Source of the DNA: JBAWZR01 sp037142915
Lineage (GTDB): Bacteria; Patescibacteriota; Minisyncoccia; Moranbacterales; UBA1568
Assembly (NCBI GenBank): GCA_037142915.1
Contig: JBAWZR010000056.1
Coordinates: 1-6,723 of the forward strand
DNA: 6,723 bases
Direction: 5' to 3'
Part shown: positions 1 through 4,997 of the stretch, piece after piece
Layout of the letters: every line of letters starts with the position of its first letter
How positions within the stretch are numbered: position 1 is the stretch's first letter
Position numbers and translations under genes: made by a program
Notes under the pieces: generated by a model
Databases searched by the model: none
Told to the model about the DNA's origin: nothing
Seen by the model: only the letters and a program-made list of their open reading frames with translations

Positions 1-937
1 GAAAATCTGATTGAAACCCTTGATTCTTCGCCCACTCAACCGCTTTGTCGCGGATATATTGGGCGCTTTGTGTTAGTCGCTCTGTTGATTGACACGAGAG
101 CTCGGTAAAGCCGTGCGGAGGCACATTCAAAGCATTATATGTATTAAATGCTAAAAACGCACCCTTAATCGCAAAATTCGGTGGAGCGATAAAGTCCGTG
201 AAATCAAAGAAAAACTTTGCATTCCCAAGAAATTTCGCACCATTCGTCTCCTCCGACATTTCCTTTGCAGCAAGACCTGCCCATTCGTCCAATTGAGAAA
301 CTTCTGTATCAGTCAACTCCATCAACCCAGGAATCATAAGTGCTGGCGACGGATTGACTTGCAGGAATTTCTCGAGATACGCTTTATTTGTGACCAATGA
401 CCCGACATTAATTGTGGGATTTTCTGGTGCAAGCGGACCACGAACTAACCGATACAATGGACCGAAAATCTTTCGATCTGCAGTCTGCACCGAAGTGCCC
501 GCATTGGATACGATCAGCGCCTGTACGGGGACTGGTGAATCGCACATTTGTTTTGGCAGATTAAAAAATACTGCCGAAAGTGTATCGTCCACCACACCGC
601 GTGCCATAAGCACCTCTCCGCTATTAGTCGCAGCGACTACCCGAATAAACTTTCCCGGAGGGATGAATACTCGTTCGCCCGCTACCAAATGCTTGGCAAA
701 AAATCCAGTAAGCGTCAACCGCATTTCTTTCGAAAGCGGTAACTTCGCCGAACATATAACATCTTTATCATCAGGCCGCACAAAAAGCGGCATGACATTT
801 CCAGCCCGCTCATTTAAAGCGGGATCGAAATTGATATGCGCTTCCGGGAGACTTTCCCGAATACTCGCGCAGCCTCCCAATCCCCCCAGTGTCGCCACCA
901 GGAGAAACAGTAGGCCAACTCTCGTTACCTTATTCAT
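1..937 (-). CDS. Putative exported lipoprotein of unknown function, partial (C-terminus beyond the left edge)
   Basis: An open reading frame without any stop runs from an ATG at 935-937 to the left edge, giving 312 codons with the end missing. The N-terminus is a lipoprotein signal: basic residues K3 and R6, a hydrophobic stretch at residues 7-20, and a lipobox L20-G21-G22-C23, so C23 would be lipidated and the mature protein anchored at the outer face of the membrane. The rest is soluble, with further cysteines at C62, C132 and C282. The segment at residues 236-270 is rich in Phe and Ala (AKFFFDFTDF). I recognise no catalytic motif and no known family. The start is supported by GGAGGGAG upstream and by the signal peptide beginning there. 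It lies downstream of the polysaccharide genes but has its own promoter, so a role at the cell surface is plausible but only inferred. That it is a real gene is fairly sure; its function is unknown. Confidence 0.8.
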   Translation of the reverse strand, partial: MNKVTRVGLLFLLVATLGGLGGCASIRESLPEAHINFDPALNERAGNVMPLFVRPDDKDVICSAKLPLSKEMRLTLTGFFAKHLVAGERVFIPPGKFIRVVAATNSGEVLMARGVVDDTLSAVFFNLPKQMCDSPVPVQALIVSNAGTSVQTADRKIFGPLYRLVRGPLAPENPTINVGSLVTNKAYLEKFLQVNPSPALMIPGLMELTDTEVSQLDEWAGLAAKEMSEETNGAKFLGNAKFFFDFTDFIAPPNFAIKGAFLAFNTYNALNVPPHGFTELSCQSTERLTQSAQYIRDKAVEWAKNQGFQSDF

Positions 938-943
938 AGCTAT

Positions 944-951
944 CTCCCTCC
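944..951 (-). promoter_or_regulatory. Shine-Dalgarno sequence of the lipoprotein gene
   Basis: Read on the minus strand this is GGAGGGAG, containing a full GGAGG (947-951) 9 nt from the ATG and a second GGAG 6 nt from it. It fixes the start of the lipoprotein gene. It is far stronger than anything in front of the polysaccharide genes. Confidence 0.8.
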
Positions 952-1027
952 ACCTTTCAGTGGATATATGTTTTGTTTTAAAAAATCAATTGTCAAGGAT
1001 CTCGTACTACTCTTTTTTGATCCCATC

Positions 1028-1060
1028 GTGGGGTGACATAAAGATTTTTACGCCACCCAC
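1028..1060 (-). promoter_or_regulatory. Stable hairpin in the leader of the lipoprotein mRNA
   Basis: On the minus strand, GTGGGTGGCGTAAA (1060-1047) pairs with TTTATGTCACCCCAC (1042-1028) around a 4-nt loop. This gives 14 pairs, with one bulged C and two G-U pairs. On the plus strand the two G-U pairs would be A-C mismatches, so the structure fits a minus-strand RNA. No T-tract follows, so it is not an intrinsic terminator. It sits between the promoter at 1092-1120 and the start codon at 937, about 90 nt upstream of the ATG. A role in mRNA stability or leader control is inferred. Confidence 0.55.
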
Positions 1061-1091
1061 ACCAGAAGACCAATAGTGCTCTCGATGTTCC

Positions 1092-1120
1092 ACACTATCA
1101 TTTTTGACTCACTCTGTCAA
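1092..1120 (-). promoter_or_regulatory. Sigma-70-type promoter for the lipoprotein gene
   Basis: The minus strand has a perfect -35 TTGACA (1120-1115), a 17-nt spacer and a -10 TAGTGT (1097-1092) preceded by TGA, an extended -10. Transcription would begin near 1085, giving a leader of about 148 nt before the lipoprotein ATG at 937. The -10 hexamer itself matches consensus at only three of six positions, so the call rests on the -35, the spacing and the TG element. Confidence 0.55.
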
Positions 1121-1122
1121 AA
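1102..1122. promoter_or_regulatory. 21-bp inverted repeat over the -35 box, possible operator
   Basis: The arms TTTTGAC (1102-1108) and GTCAAAA (1116-1122) are perfect reverse complements separated by 7 bp. The right arm contains most of the -35 hexamer of the promoter at 1092-1120 and the left arm lies in its spacer, so a dimeric repressor bound here would block RNA polymerase. No regulator gene is visible in the window, and a chance repeat in AT-rich DNA cannot be excluded. Confidence 0.35.
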
Positions 1123-1143
1123 CACGCAATTCAGAAAATCCGC

Positions 1144-1752
1144 TTATTGTCGTCGCCGTAATCGCGAAAAAATCCACAAAAGAAGATTCGCCATCCCGAA
1201 TATCGCCCCAGCGATGATACTGAAAATCATGGTTTTCAGTGTCGGATTTTGCTCGACGATAGGACCGGAAATCACCTTAATAGTCATACTGTCCTTGGTT
1301 CCCGATCGAAACAATGCATTTTCATTGATCAAAACTTCCGAAATAGCCCGAGCGATTCCCTTCGCTTCCGTCGATGAAGGACGCTTCACCGTCACCTCCA
1401 GGATTCCTGCCGCGGATTTTTGCGAAACAGCAATTGATTTCTGCCATGCTTTCTGCCGTTCTCCTTCATCGGTCGGGAAAGCCGCCGCATTAAAATAGTT
1501 GGTTTTAGCAGCTTCGGAGAAAAACAGATCGCTCGCAATCGCCTCTTTCAGGATATTCCCCGAATACTCTACACTTTTTGAAAGGGTATAGAAGTCCTGC
1601 GTCTCCGCCGACTGTTGGATCACCAGATAATCAGTCTGAACAGTAAAATCGCGTGAAAAGGCGACCAAGAGGAAAAATACCACAGCTGCTCCAGCGAGCC
1701 CTGCCAAAAATAGAATGGCCTTATTGAATCGGATAATAGAAAATAGAGACAT
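1144..1752 (-). CDS. Wzz/YveK-like polysaccharide chain-length (co-polymerase) protein
   Basis: This 202-residue protein has the layout of a polysaccharide co-polymerase: a transmembrane helix at about residues 12-32, an extracytoplasmic domain at about 33-172, and a second helix at about 174-195 followed by the basic tail RLRRR. The start of the outer domain (TDYLVIQQSAETQDFYTLSK) resembles the Wzz/YveK N-terminal domain. The GP...NP segment (residues 163-170) before the second helix resembles the proline-rich motif of that family. Such proteins control how many repeat units the Wzy polymerase adds. No tyrosine-kinase domain is fused, and none is encoded next to it. The gene begins 32 nt after the polymerase gene and is probably co-transcribed. 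No Shine-Dalgarno sequence is visible; the start was chosen because it places the first helix correctly. The family is fairly sure; the specific polymer is unknown. Confidence 0.75.
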   Translation of the reverse strand: MSLFSIIRFNKAILFLAGLAGAAVVFFLLVAFSRDFTVQTDYLVIQQSAETQDFYTLSKSVEYSGNILKEAIASDLFFSEAAKTNYFNAAAFPTDEGERQKAWQKSIAVSQKSAAGILEVTVKRPSSTEAKGIARAISEVLINENALFRSGTKDSMTIKVISGPIVEQNPTLKTMIFSIIAGAIFGMANLLLWIFSRLRRRQ

Positions 1753-1784
1753 AACGTATTACTGATTTATCGGGTTAAGTAACA

Positions 1785-3167
1785 CTAAACCTTAGCATAT
1801 TTTTCTTTTTGTGTCAAGCCAAGCAATGCTCCGGCAAATATCCAAAGCAACCATTGCAATGGCGTACTTTTAAACACCGCATCCGAAAGAGATGCCACAA
1901 CCAGAGATAAGAGCAGGATAAGTACGAAGAGGAACAGCTCCTGATCCTTCATTTCCAAGTTTTTACGTACACTTTCACGGAAAAACAATACACTAAACGA
2001 ACCGAGCCAAAAAATATACACGAGGAGTCCAACGATGCCGCCCTCGACGAAAAATTTCACGAAATCATTGTGAGCATTGTCACTCCCAAAAGAAGCGGCA
2101 TGTATTTCTGAAACAACGACTGGAAAAGTATCGAGTCCAAATCCCAGCCATACTTTATTCCACACAAATACCTGATCGGTCGCGTCCTTCCATATATTGA
2201 TTCGCCACAATACCGAACTGTCTGCCGAAAACGTAAACAACTCCATAATTCGATCCTGAACAGATGGCACGAGGAGAAAAACTGCCATCGCGATCAGCAC
2301 CACCGGAACAACCATCTTTCTGAATCGCAACGCACCAAGCACAAAGAAAAAAAGAAAAAGAATGGCCCACGAGACGCGCGACAAGGTAAGGAATATCAAG
2401 AAAAAAGCGATCACACCAAGACCCAAAGCAAATATTCTTTCCCGTATGGTATCTGCAAAAAATTTCCAAAAGAAAAAACAGAAGACAATCAGTATGAACA
2501 AATACATCCCAAAAACATTCGGGTGCCCAAATGTACCATAAATTCTTTGGATGTCAGTGAATTCTTCCGAATAACCGACACCACTTATATACTGCCATAT
2601 CCCGAAAAGCATCGGCACGACGGACGAATACAGCATCGCGAGGAGGATGAGTTTCATATCACTTCTCGACTGAGTGAAAACGAATGCCATCGATGCGAGG
2701 GCGAGAATATCAAAAACACGCAAAACATCGCGAGCCGTGTCCGAGGGAGAAAAAGAGAAAAAGAACGAGGCCGCCGCCCAGGCCAATAATACCCAAAATG
2801 GAAGCATGACTTTCAACGAACCAGCCGCTCTCTGAAAATATTTGATGAAAAAGAGGACTCCTATCCCGAACACGAAAACACCAATCACCTGAGAGAGAGA
2901 AAGTGAGAGGCTATCCGTTATCCGGACGAAGAAAAATTCCCCGGAAAAATCAAATACCATTCGAAACGGAATAATGCACACAAGAAACATCAGCGGGTCA
3001 CGCCAAAAAAGAAGCGTGAAGAAGAAAGCTCCAGCAACAGCAATAGGTATGAGTATCGAAAAATCAAAAACCAAAGCCCCGATAATTCCCCCCGACAAAA
3101 GAACTGCCACGAGGAGAATCAGCGGGAAATCCTTTTTTTTGAGAGAAGAGGAAAAATTATGTTTCAT
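1785..3167 (-). CDS. O-antigen polymerase/ligase family membrane protein (Wzy/WaaL-like, Wzy_C domain)
   Basis: This 460-residue protein is very hydrophobic, with roughly ten to twelve predicted membrane helices from about residue 14 to 450. It carries family landmarks: FGHPN (residues 213-217), TLSRVSW (261-267, R264), R322 in the stretch before the large outer loop, LGFGLD (341-346), and AHNDFVKFFVEGG (365-377) with H366 and E375. These match the Wzy_C / O-antigen ligase superfamily, whose members join lipid-linked glycan units at the outer face of the membrane. Pairing with a Wzz-like gene favours polymerase over ligase, but sequence alone does not decide. Its ATG overlaps the stop codon of the glycosyltransferase gene (ATGA, 3164-3167), which points to translational coupling and explains the weak Shine-Dalgarno sequence. 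A short Ser-Leu repeat (SLSLSLS, residues 86-92) lies before a membrane helix. Confidence 0.85.
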   Translation of the reverse strand: MKHNFSSSLKKKDFPLILLVAVLLSGGIIGALVFDFSILIPIAVAGAFFFTLLFWRDPLMFLVCIIPFRMVFDFSGEFFFVRITDSLSLSLSQVIGVFVFGIGVLFFIKYFQRAAGSLKVMLPFWVLLAWAAASFFFSFSPSDTARDVLRVFDILALASMAFVFTQSRSDMKLILLAMLYSSVVPMLFGIWQYISGVGYSEEFTDIQRIYGTFGHPNVFGMYLFILIVFCFFFWKFFADTIRERIFALGLGVIAFFLIFLTLSRVSWAILFLFFFVLGALRFRKMVVPVVLIAMAVFLLVPSVQDRIMELFTFSADSSVLWRINIWKDATDQVFVWNKVWLGFGLDTFPVVVSEIHAASFGSDNAHNDFVKFFVEGGIVGLLVYIFWLGSFSVLFFRESVRKNLEMKDQELFLFVLILLLSLVVASLSDAVFKSTPLQWLLWIFAGALLGLTQKEKYAKV

Positions 3168-4249
3168 ACGAGAGCCTGTTTTAATATCGAATCAAATGAA
3201 TGTTCGGTTACATACTGATAAATGTGTTTTTGTTTTTCTTGTATCTCTTTCACGGTAATATCACAAAATAGATCGACTAACGTGAAGATATCGTCACCCA
3301 GCATAACTCGCCCTAATTGATAGCTGGCGACTTCATCGGCGATCGCGTTTACAGGAGTCGTCAATACGGGTAAATTCCACGAGAGATAGTCCTTGATTTT
3401 TCCCGGATCAACACAGGCCACTTCACGCGTACTTTCATACAGAGCGATGCCGTAAGCGTATTTCCCTGCTTGAATTTCAGTGAGAAGCTCTTGTTCTGTT
3501 ACAAAACCACGGAGATGAATATTTTTCTTTATTTGCTCACTTCGGATCATCGTCCGTAATTTCTCCTCCTCATTCCCACGACCCACCAGCGTCAATTGAA
3601 ATTGTGTGTCTTTTTTCGCAAGCACAGAAAATACCCTAATTAACTTTATTAAGTTATGCCCAGTCTTGAGATTTCCCACGAAGAGAAAGTGCTTCGTGTC
3701 TTTCGGAATCCACAACTGGACTTTCTCTGTAATTCCCAATGGAACCGTTTTATTTTTTCGGACAAAAGTCCCCTGTTTTTCTCTCTGAGTTCGTATGGCA
3801 TCGTTCACATTCCAGACTTCATCGGCATGTCGAGCTACCCAAGTATCAATCCGATTGATGATATACCGACTGGAAAAAACGGTATCGAAAAAGTAAAAAT
3901 CATAACTATAAAAAATCAACTTCGCCTGACGGGCAAACAGAAACTTGTATAGGGAGAGTATCACGCCCTCAAACCAGTCCACGGCCAACAGTGTATCATA
4001 GCGGTTTTTACGAAAATGAGTAGCAAGCAAAAAAAGAATGCAAAAAAAATTTCGAGCATAGTATCCATTGCGTGATCGGGCGATACCACACGGTTGACTG
4101 CCAAAGGAGGTTTCATAAGTATCGTGTTCCTGCGAATAATGAAAATTTGGAAACAGCACGAAATCCACCTGATGATCGAGGCGTTCCAGTGCTGCCATGA
4201 TATCCTCCGACTTGGCGATATGTTTTCGTCCTAGGAAAAGTATCTTCAT
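3164..4249 (-). CDS. GT-B fold glycosyltransferase (GT4-like)
   Basis: This 361-residue protein begins MKILFLGRKH, the first strand and loop of a Rossmann domain. Its C-terminal half shows the GT4 pattern: FLFVGNLKTGHN (residues 188-199), LTLVGRGNEEEKL (219-231), IHLRGFV (244-250) and the donor-site region YESTREVACVDPGKIKDYLS (271-290) followed by NLPVLTTPV (292-300). E272 and the PGK..DYL block stand where such enzymes hold the nucleotide sugar. The usual second Glu of the EX7E motif is not in its exact place, so donor and linkage cannot be named. It should act in the cytoplasm on a lipid-linked acceptor for the polymer handled by the next two genes. It overlaps the polymerase gene by 4 nt. 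No good Shine-Dalgarno sequence and no clear promoter were found upstream. Confidence 0.82.
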   Translation of the reverse strand: MKILFLGRKHIAKSEDIMAALERLDHQVDFVLFPNFHYSQEHDTYETSFGSQPCGIARSRNGYYARNFFCILFLLATHFRKNRYDTLLAVDWFEGVILSLYKFLFARQAKLIFYSYDFYFFDTVFSSRYIINRIDTWVARHADEVWNVNDAIRTQREKQGTFVRKNKTVPLGITEKVQLWIPKDTKHFLFVGNLKTGHNLIKLIRVFSVLAKKDTQFQLTLVGRGNEEEKLRTMIRSEQIKKNIHLRGFVTEQELLTEIQAGKYAYGIALYESTREVACVDPGKIKDYLSWNLPVLTTPVNAIADEVASYQLGRVMLGDDIFTLVDLFCDITVKEIQEKQKHIYQYVTEHSFDSILKQALV

Positions 4250-4259
4250 GTGTATCTAT

Positions 4260-4281
4260 AAAAAAATCTCCCAATGAGGAG
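4260..4281 (-). terminator. Weak terminator-like hairpin just before the glycosyltransferase gene
   Basis: On the minus strand CTCCT (4281-4277) pairs with GGGAG (4272-4268) around a 4-nt loop, followed by A and seven T residues (4266-4260). The stem has only five pairs, one of them U-G, so termination would be inefficient. The T-tract ends 10 nt before the glycosyltransferase ATG. The stem also contains the only GGGAG near that start, although it is too far from the ATG to be a normal Shine-Dalgarno sequence. It may partly separate the secreted-protein transcript from the polysaccharide genes. Confidence 0.35.
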
Positions 4282-4316
4282 CTTCTGTTTTGAATAAAGA
4301 TTGAGTGGAAATGTGG

Positions 4317-4388
4317 TTGCGGAGAAGAAATTACGGCTCTTGAAATCAGATTTTTCTGATATCTTGAACTTTCACTTCTCCTCTGCAA
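4317..4388. repeat. Nested inverted repeats in the gap before the glycosyltransferase gene
   Basis: An outer pair GGAGAAG (4321-4327) and CTTCTCC (4375-4381) can extend with TTGC (4317-4320) and GCAA (4385-4388) across a 3-nt bulge. Inside it, ATCAGA (4345-4350) and TCTGAT (4355-4360) form a perfect small stem with a TTTT loop. The gap between the secreted-protein stop and the glycosyltransferase start (161 nt) is largely taken up by this. No T-tract follows on the minus strand, so it is not a terminator in the direction of the genes. It could be an mRNA-processing or stabilising structure. Confidence 0.4.
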
Positions 4389-4398
4389 TTTTTTGACA

Positions 4399-4421
4399 AC
4401 AAACAATGAATTATTGTTTGT
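4399..4421. repeat. Perfect inverted repeat across the stop codon of the secreted-protein gene
   Basis: ACAAACAAT (4399-4407) and ATTGTTTGT (4413-4421) are exact reverse complements around a 5-bp loop that includes part of the TAA stop (4411-4413). In the minus-strand mRNA this is a 9-pair AT-rich hairpin at the end of the gene, followed by TGTC and an A-run rather than a T-tract. It may protect the 3' end of a processed transcript. It does not qualify as a standard intrinsic terminator. Confidence 0.45.
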
Positions 4422-4797
4422 AAAACCCATTGATTAGCTGCCAAGTTCCGGCTGGGATTTGAATCCCGTGACAGTCAGCAGGGCCCAGACGAGCAGTTCC
4501 GGCGCGGATGCTACCAAGAAGTATCCAGTACGATCCGCTGCCACCAACCTGAACGGTATGGGCAGACAAACATGGGATTTCTGGAGGCGGCGTGGCTGAC
4601 TTGACGCAATACGTTGGGTTAGCATTTGCGTCGCAGAATAAAATAACTTGGCCGACCTTATGTGGTACTGGCGGTCCAACATTTTGCTCTAGCTGAGCCC
4701 AGTCGTAAGTGACTGTCTCCCCTGCCATTGCTGACAGAAACCACCCTAATAGCATAACCGTAGCTATGCTGAAAAACATTTTTTTAAAGTTGCTCAT
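4411..4797 (-). CDS. Small secreted four-cysteine protein of unknown function
   Basis: This 128-residue protein starts with a typical Sec signal peptide: K5-K6, a hydrophobic core at residues 7-22, and the cleavage motif A23-M24-A25 before GET. The mature chain would be about 103 residues, with no further membrane segment. It holds four cysteines (C55, C64, C76, C109), enough for two disulfides, a proline-rich turn (residues 69-75, TPPPEIP) and a Gly/Ser-rich stretch SGSYWILLGSIRAG (87-100). The look is of a small beta-rich extracellular domain. I recognise no family. The start is supported by GGGAG at good spacing and by the signal peptide. The gene has its own strong promoter and is isolated between rseP and the glycosyltransferase, so it is not simply part of either operon. 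A free extracellular or wall-associated role is inferred. It is real with good confidence; the function is open. Confidence 0.8.
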   Translation of the reverse strand: MSNFKKMFFSIATVMLLGWFLSAMAGETVTYDWAQLEQNVGPPVPHKVGQVILFCDANANPTYCVKSATPPPEIPCLSAHTVQVGGSGSYWILLGSIRAGTARLGPADCHGIQIPAGTWQLINGFYKQ

Positions 4798-4803
4798 GAT
4801 ACT

Positions 4804-4808
4804 CTCCC
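4804..4808 (-). promoter_or_regulatory. Shine-Dalgarno sequence of the small secreted-protein gene
   Basis: Read on the minus strand this is GGGAG, 6 nt from the ATG at 4795-4797. It agrees with the start implied by the signal peptide. Confidence 0.8.
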
Positions 4809-4826
4809 TTTATTTGGAGTAGAAAG

Positions 4827-4861
4827 AATCGTTTTCTCGAGCAATACATCAGAAAACGACT
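4827..4861 (-). promoter_or_regulatory. Stem-loop in the leader of the secreted-protein mRNA
   Basis: TCGTTTTCT (4859-4851 on the minus strand) and AGAAAACGA (4837-4829) form nine perfect pairs around a 13-nt loop, extended by a G-U and an A-U pair. It is followed by TTCTTTCT, a broken T-rich run, so an attenuator is conceivable. The stem ends about 30 nt before the start codon and leaves the Shine-Dalgarno sequence free. No known riboswitch class is recognised. Confidence 0.45.
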
Positions 4862-4912
4862 GTTGTTTTTTGCTTTTTACACCTGGATCATTACTTCACC
4901 AGGCCTGCCTCC

Positions 4913-4940
4913 AGTATACACACTTCTCAAAATTTGTCAA
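4913..4940 (-). promoter_or_regulatory. Strong sigma-70-type promoter for the secreted-protein gene
   Basis: A perfect -35 TTGACA (4940-4935) and a -10 TATACT (4918-4913, five of six matches) are separated by 16 nt. Transcription should start near 4906, within the 8-bp palindrome CAGGCCTG (4900-4907), giving a leader of about 110 nt. This is the best promoter in the window. Its -35 follows within a few bases of the T-run of the upstream terminator, which insulates it from rseP. Confidence 0.75.
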
Positions 4941-4942
4941 GC

Positions 4943-4971
4943 AAAACCCAGCCATTCGCGAGGGGCTGGGT
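4943..4971 (-). terminator. Intrinsic terminator after rseP
   Basis: On the minus strand ACCCAGCC (4971-4964) pairs perfectly with GGCTGGGT (4953-4946) around a 10-nt loop. It is followed by TTTGCTT, so with the last stem base the run reads TTTTGCTT. It lies 26 nt after the rseP stop codon. The T-run is short but the stem is GC-rich. It should end the frr-rseP transcript. Confidence 0.75.
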
Positions 4972-4997
4972 AAATAGTATCTCAATAAAGCTTTATA

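Noticed and set aside
963..996. A second perfect TTGACA (991-996) upstream of the lipoprotein gene
   Set aside because: The only -10 candidates are poor: ACATAT at 19-nt or CATATA at 20-nt spacing, and TATATC at 22-nt. The promoter at 1092-1120 has correct spacing and an extended -10. A secondary start cannot be ruled out.
354..1076. A 240-codon open frame on the plus strand
   Set aside because: It lies mostly antisense to the lipoprotein gene, has a Ser/Thr/Arg-heavy composition with no domain signal, and runs through the promoter and leader hairpin. The minus-strand frame has a signal peptide and a Shine-Dalgarno sequence, so this is a shadow.
1076..1498. A 140-codon open frame on the plus strand
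   Set aside because: It is antisense to the Wzz-like gene, without recognisable motifs or a ribosome site.
2881..2920. Simple GAGAGA-like repeat as a possible phase-variable tract
   Set aside because: It encodes a short Ser-Leu alternation in the polymerase (residues 86-92) with imperfect codons. The tract is too short and irregular to be a likely slippage site.
4113..4430. A 105-codon minus-strand frame bridging the gap between the secreted protein and the glycosyltransferase
   Set aside because: It overlaps both real genes in another frame, has no ribosome site and a Ser/Arg-rich composition. The gap is better explained by the inverted repeats.
4877..4891. Mini reading frame MIQV in the secreted-protein leader as a leader peptide
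   Set aside because: Four codons with only a weak GGTGA in front are expected by chance, and there is no run of a regulatory amino acid.
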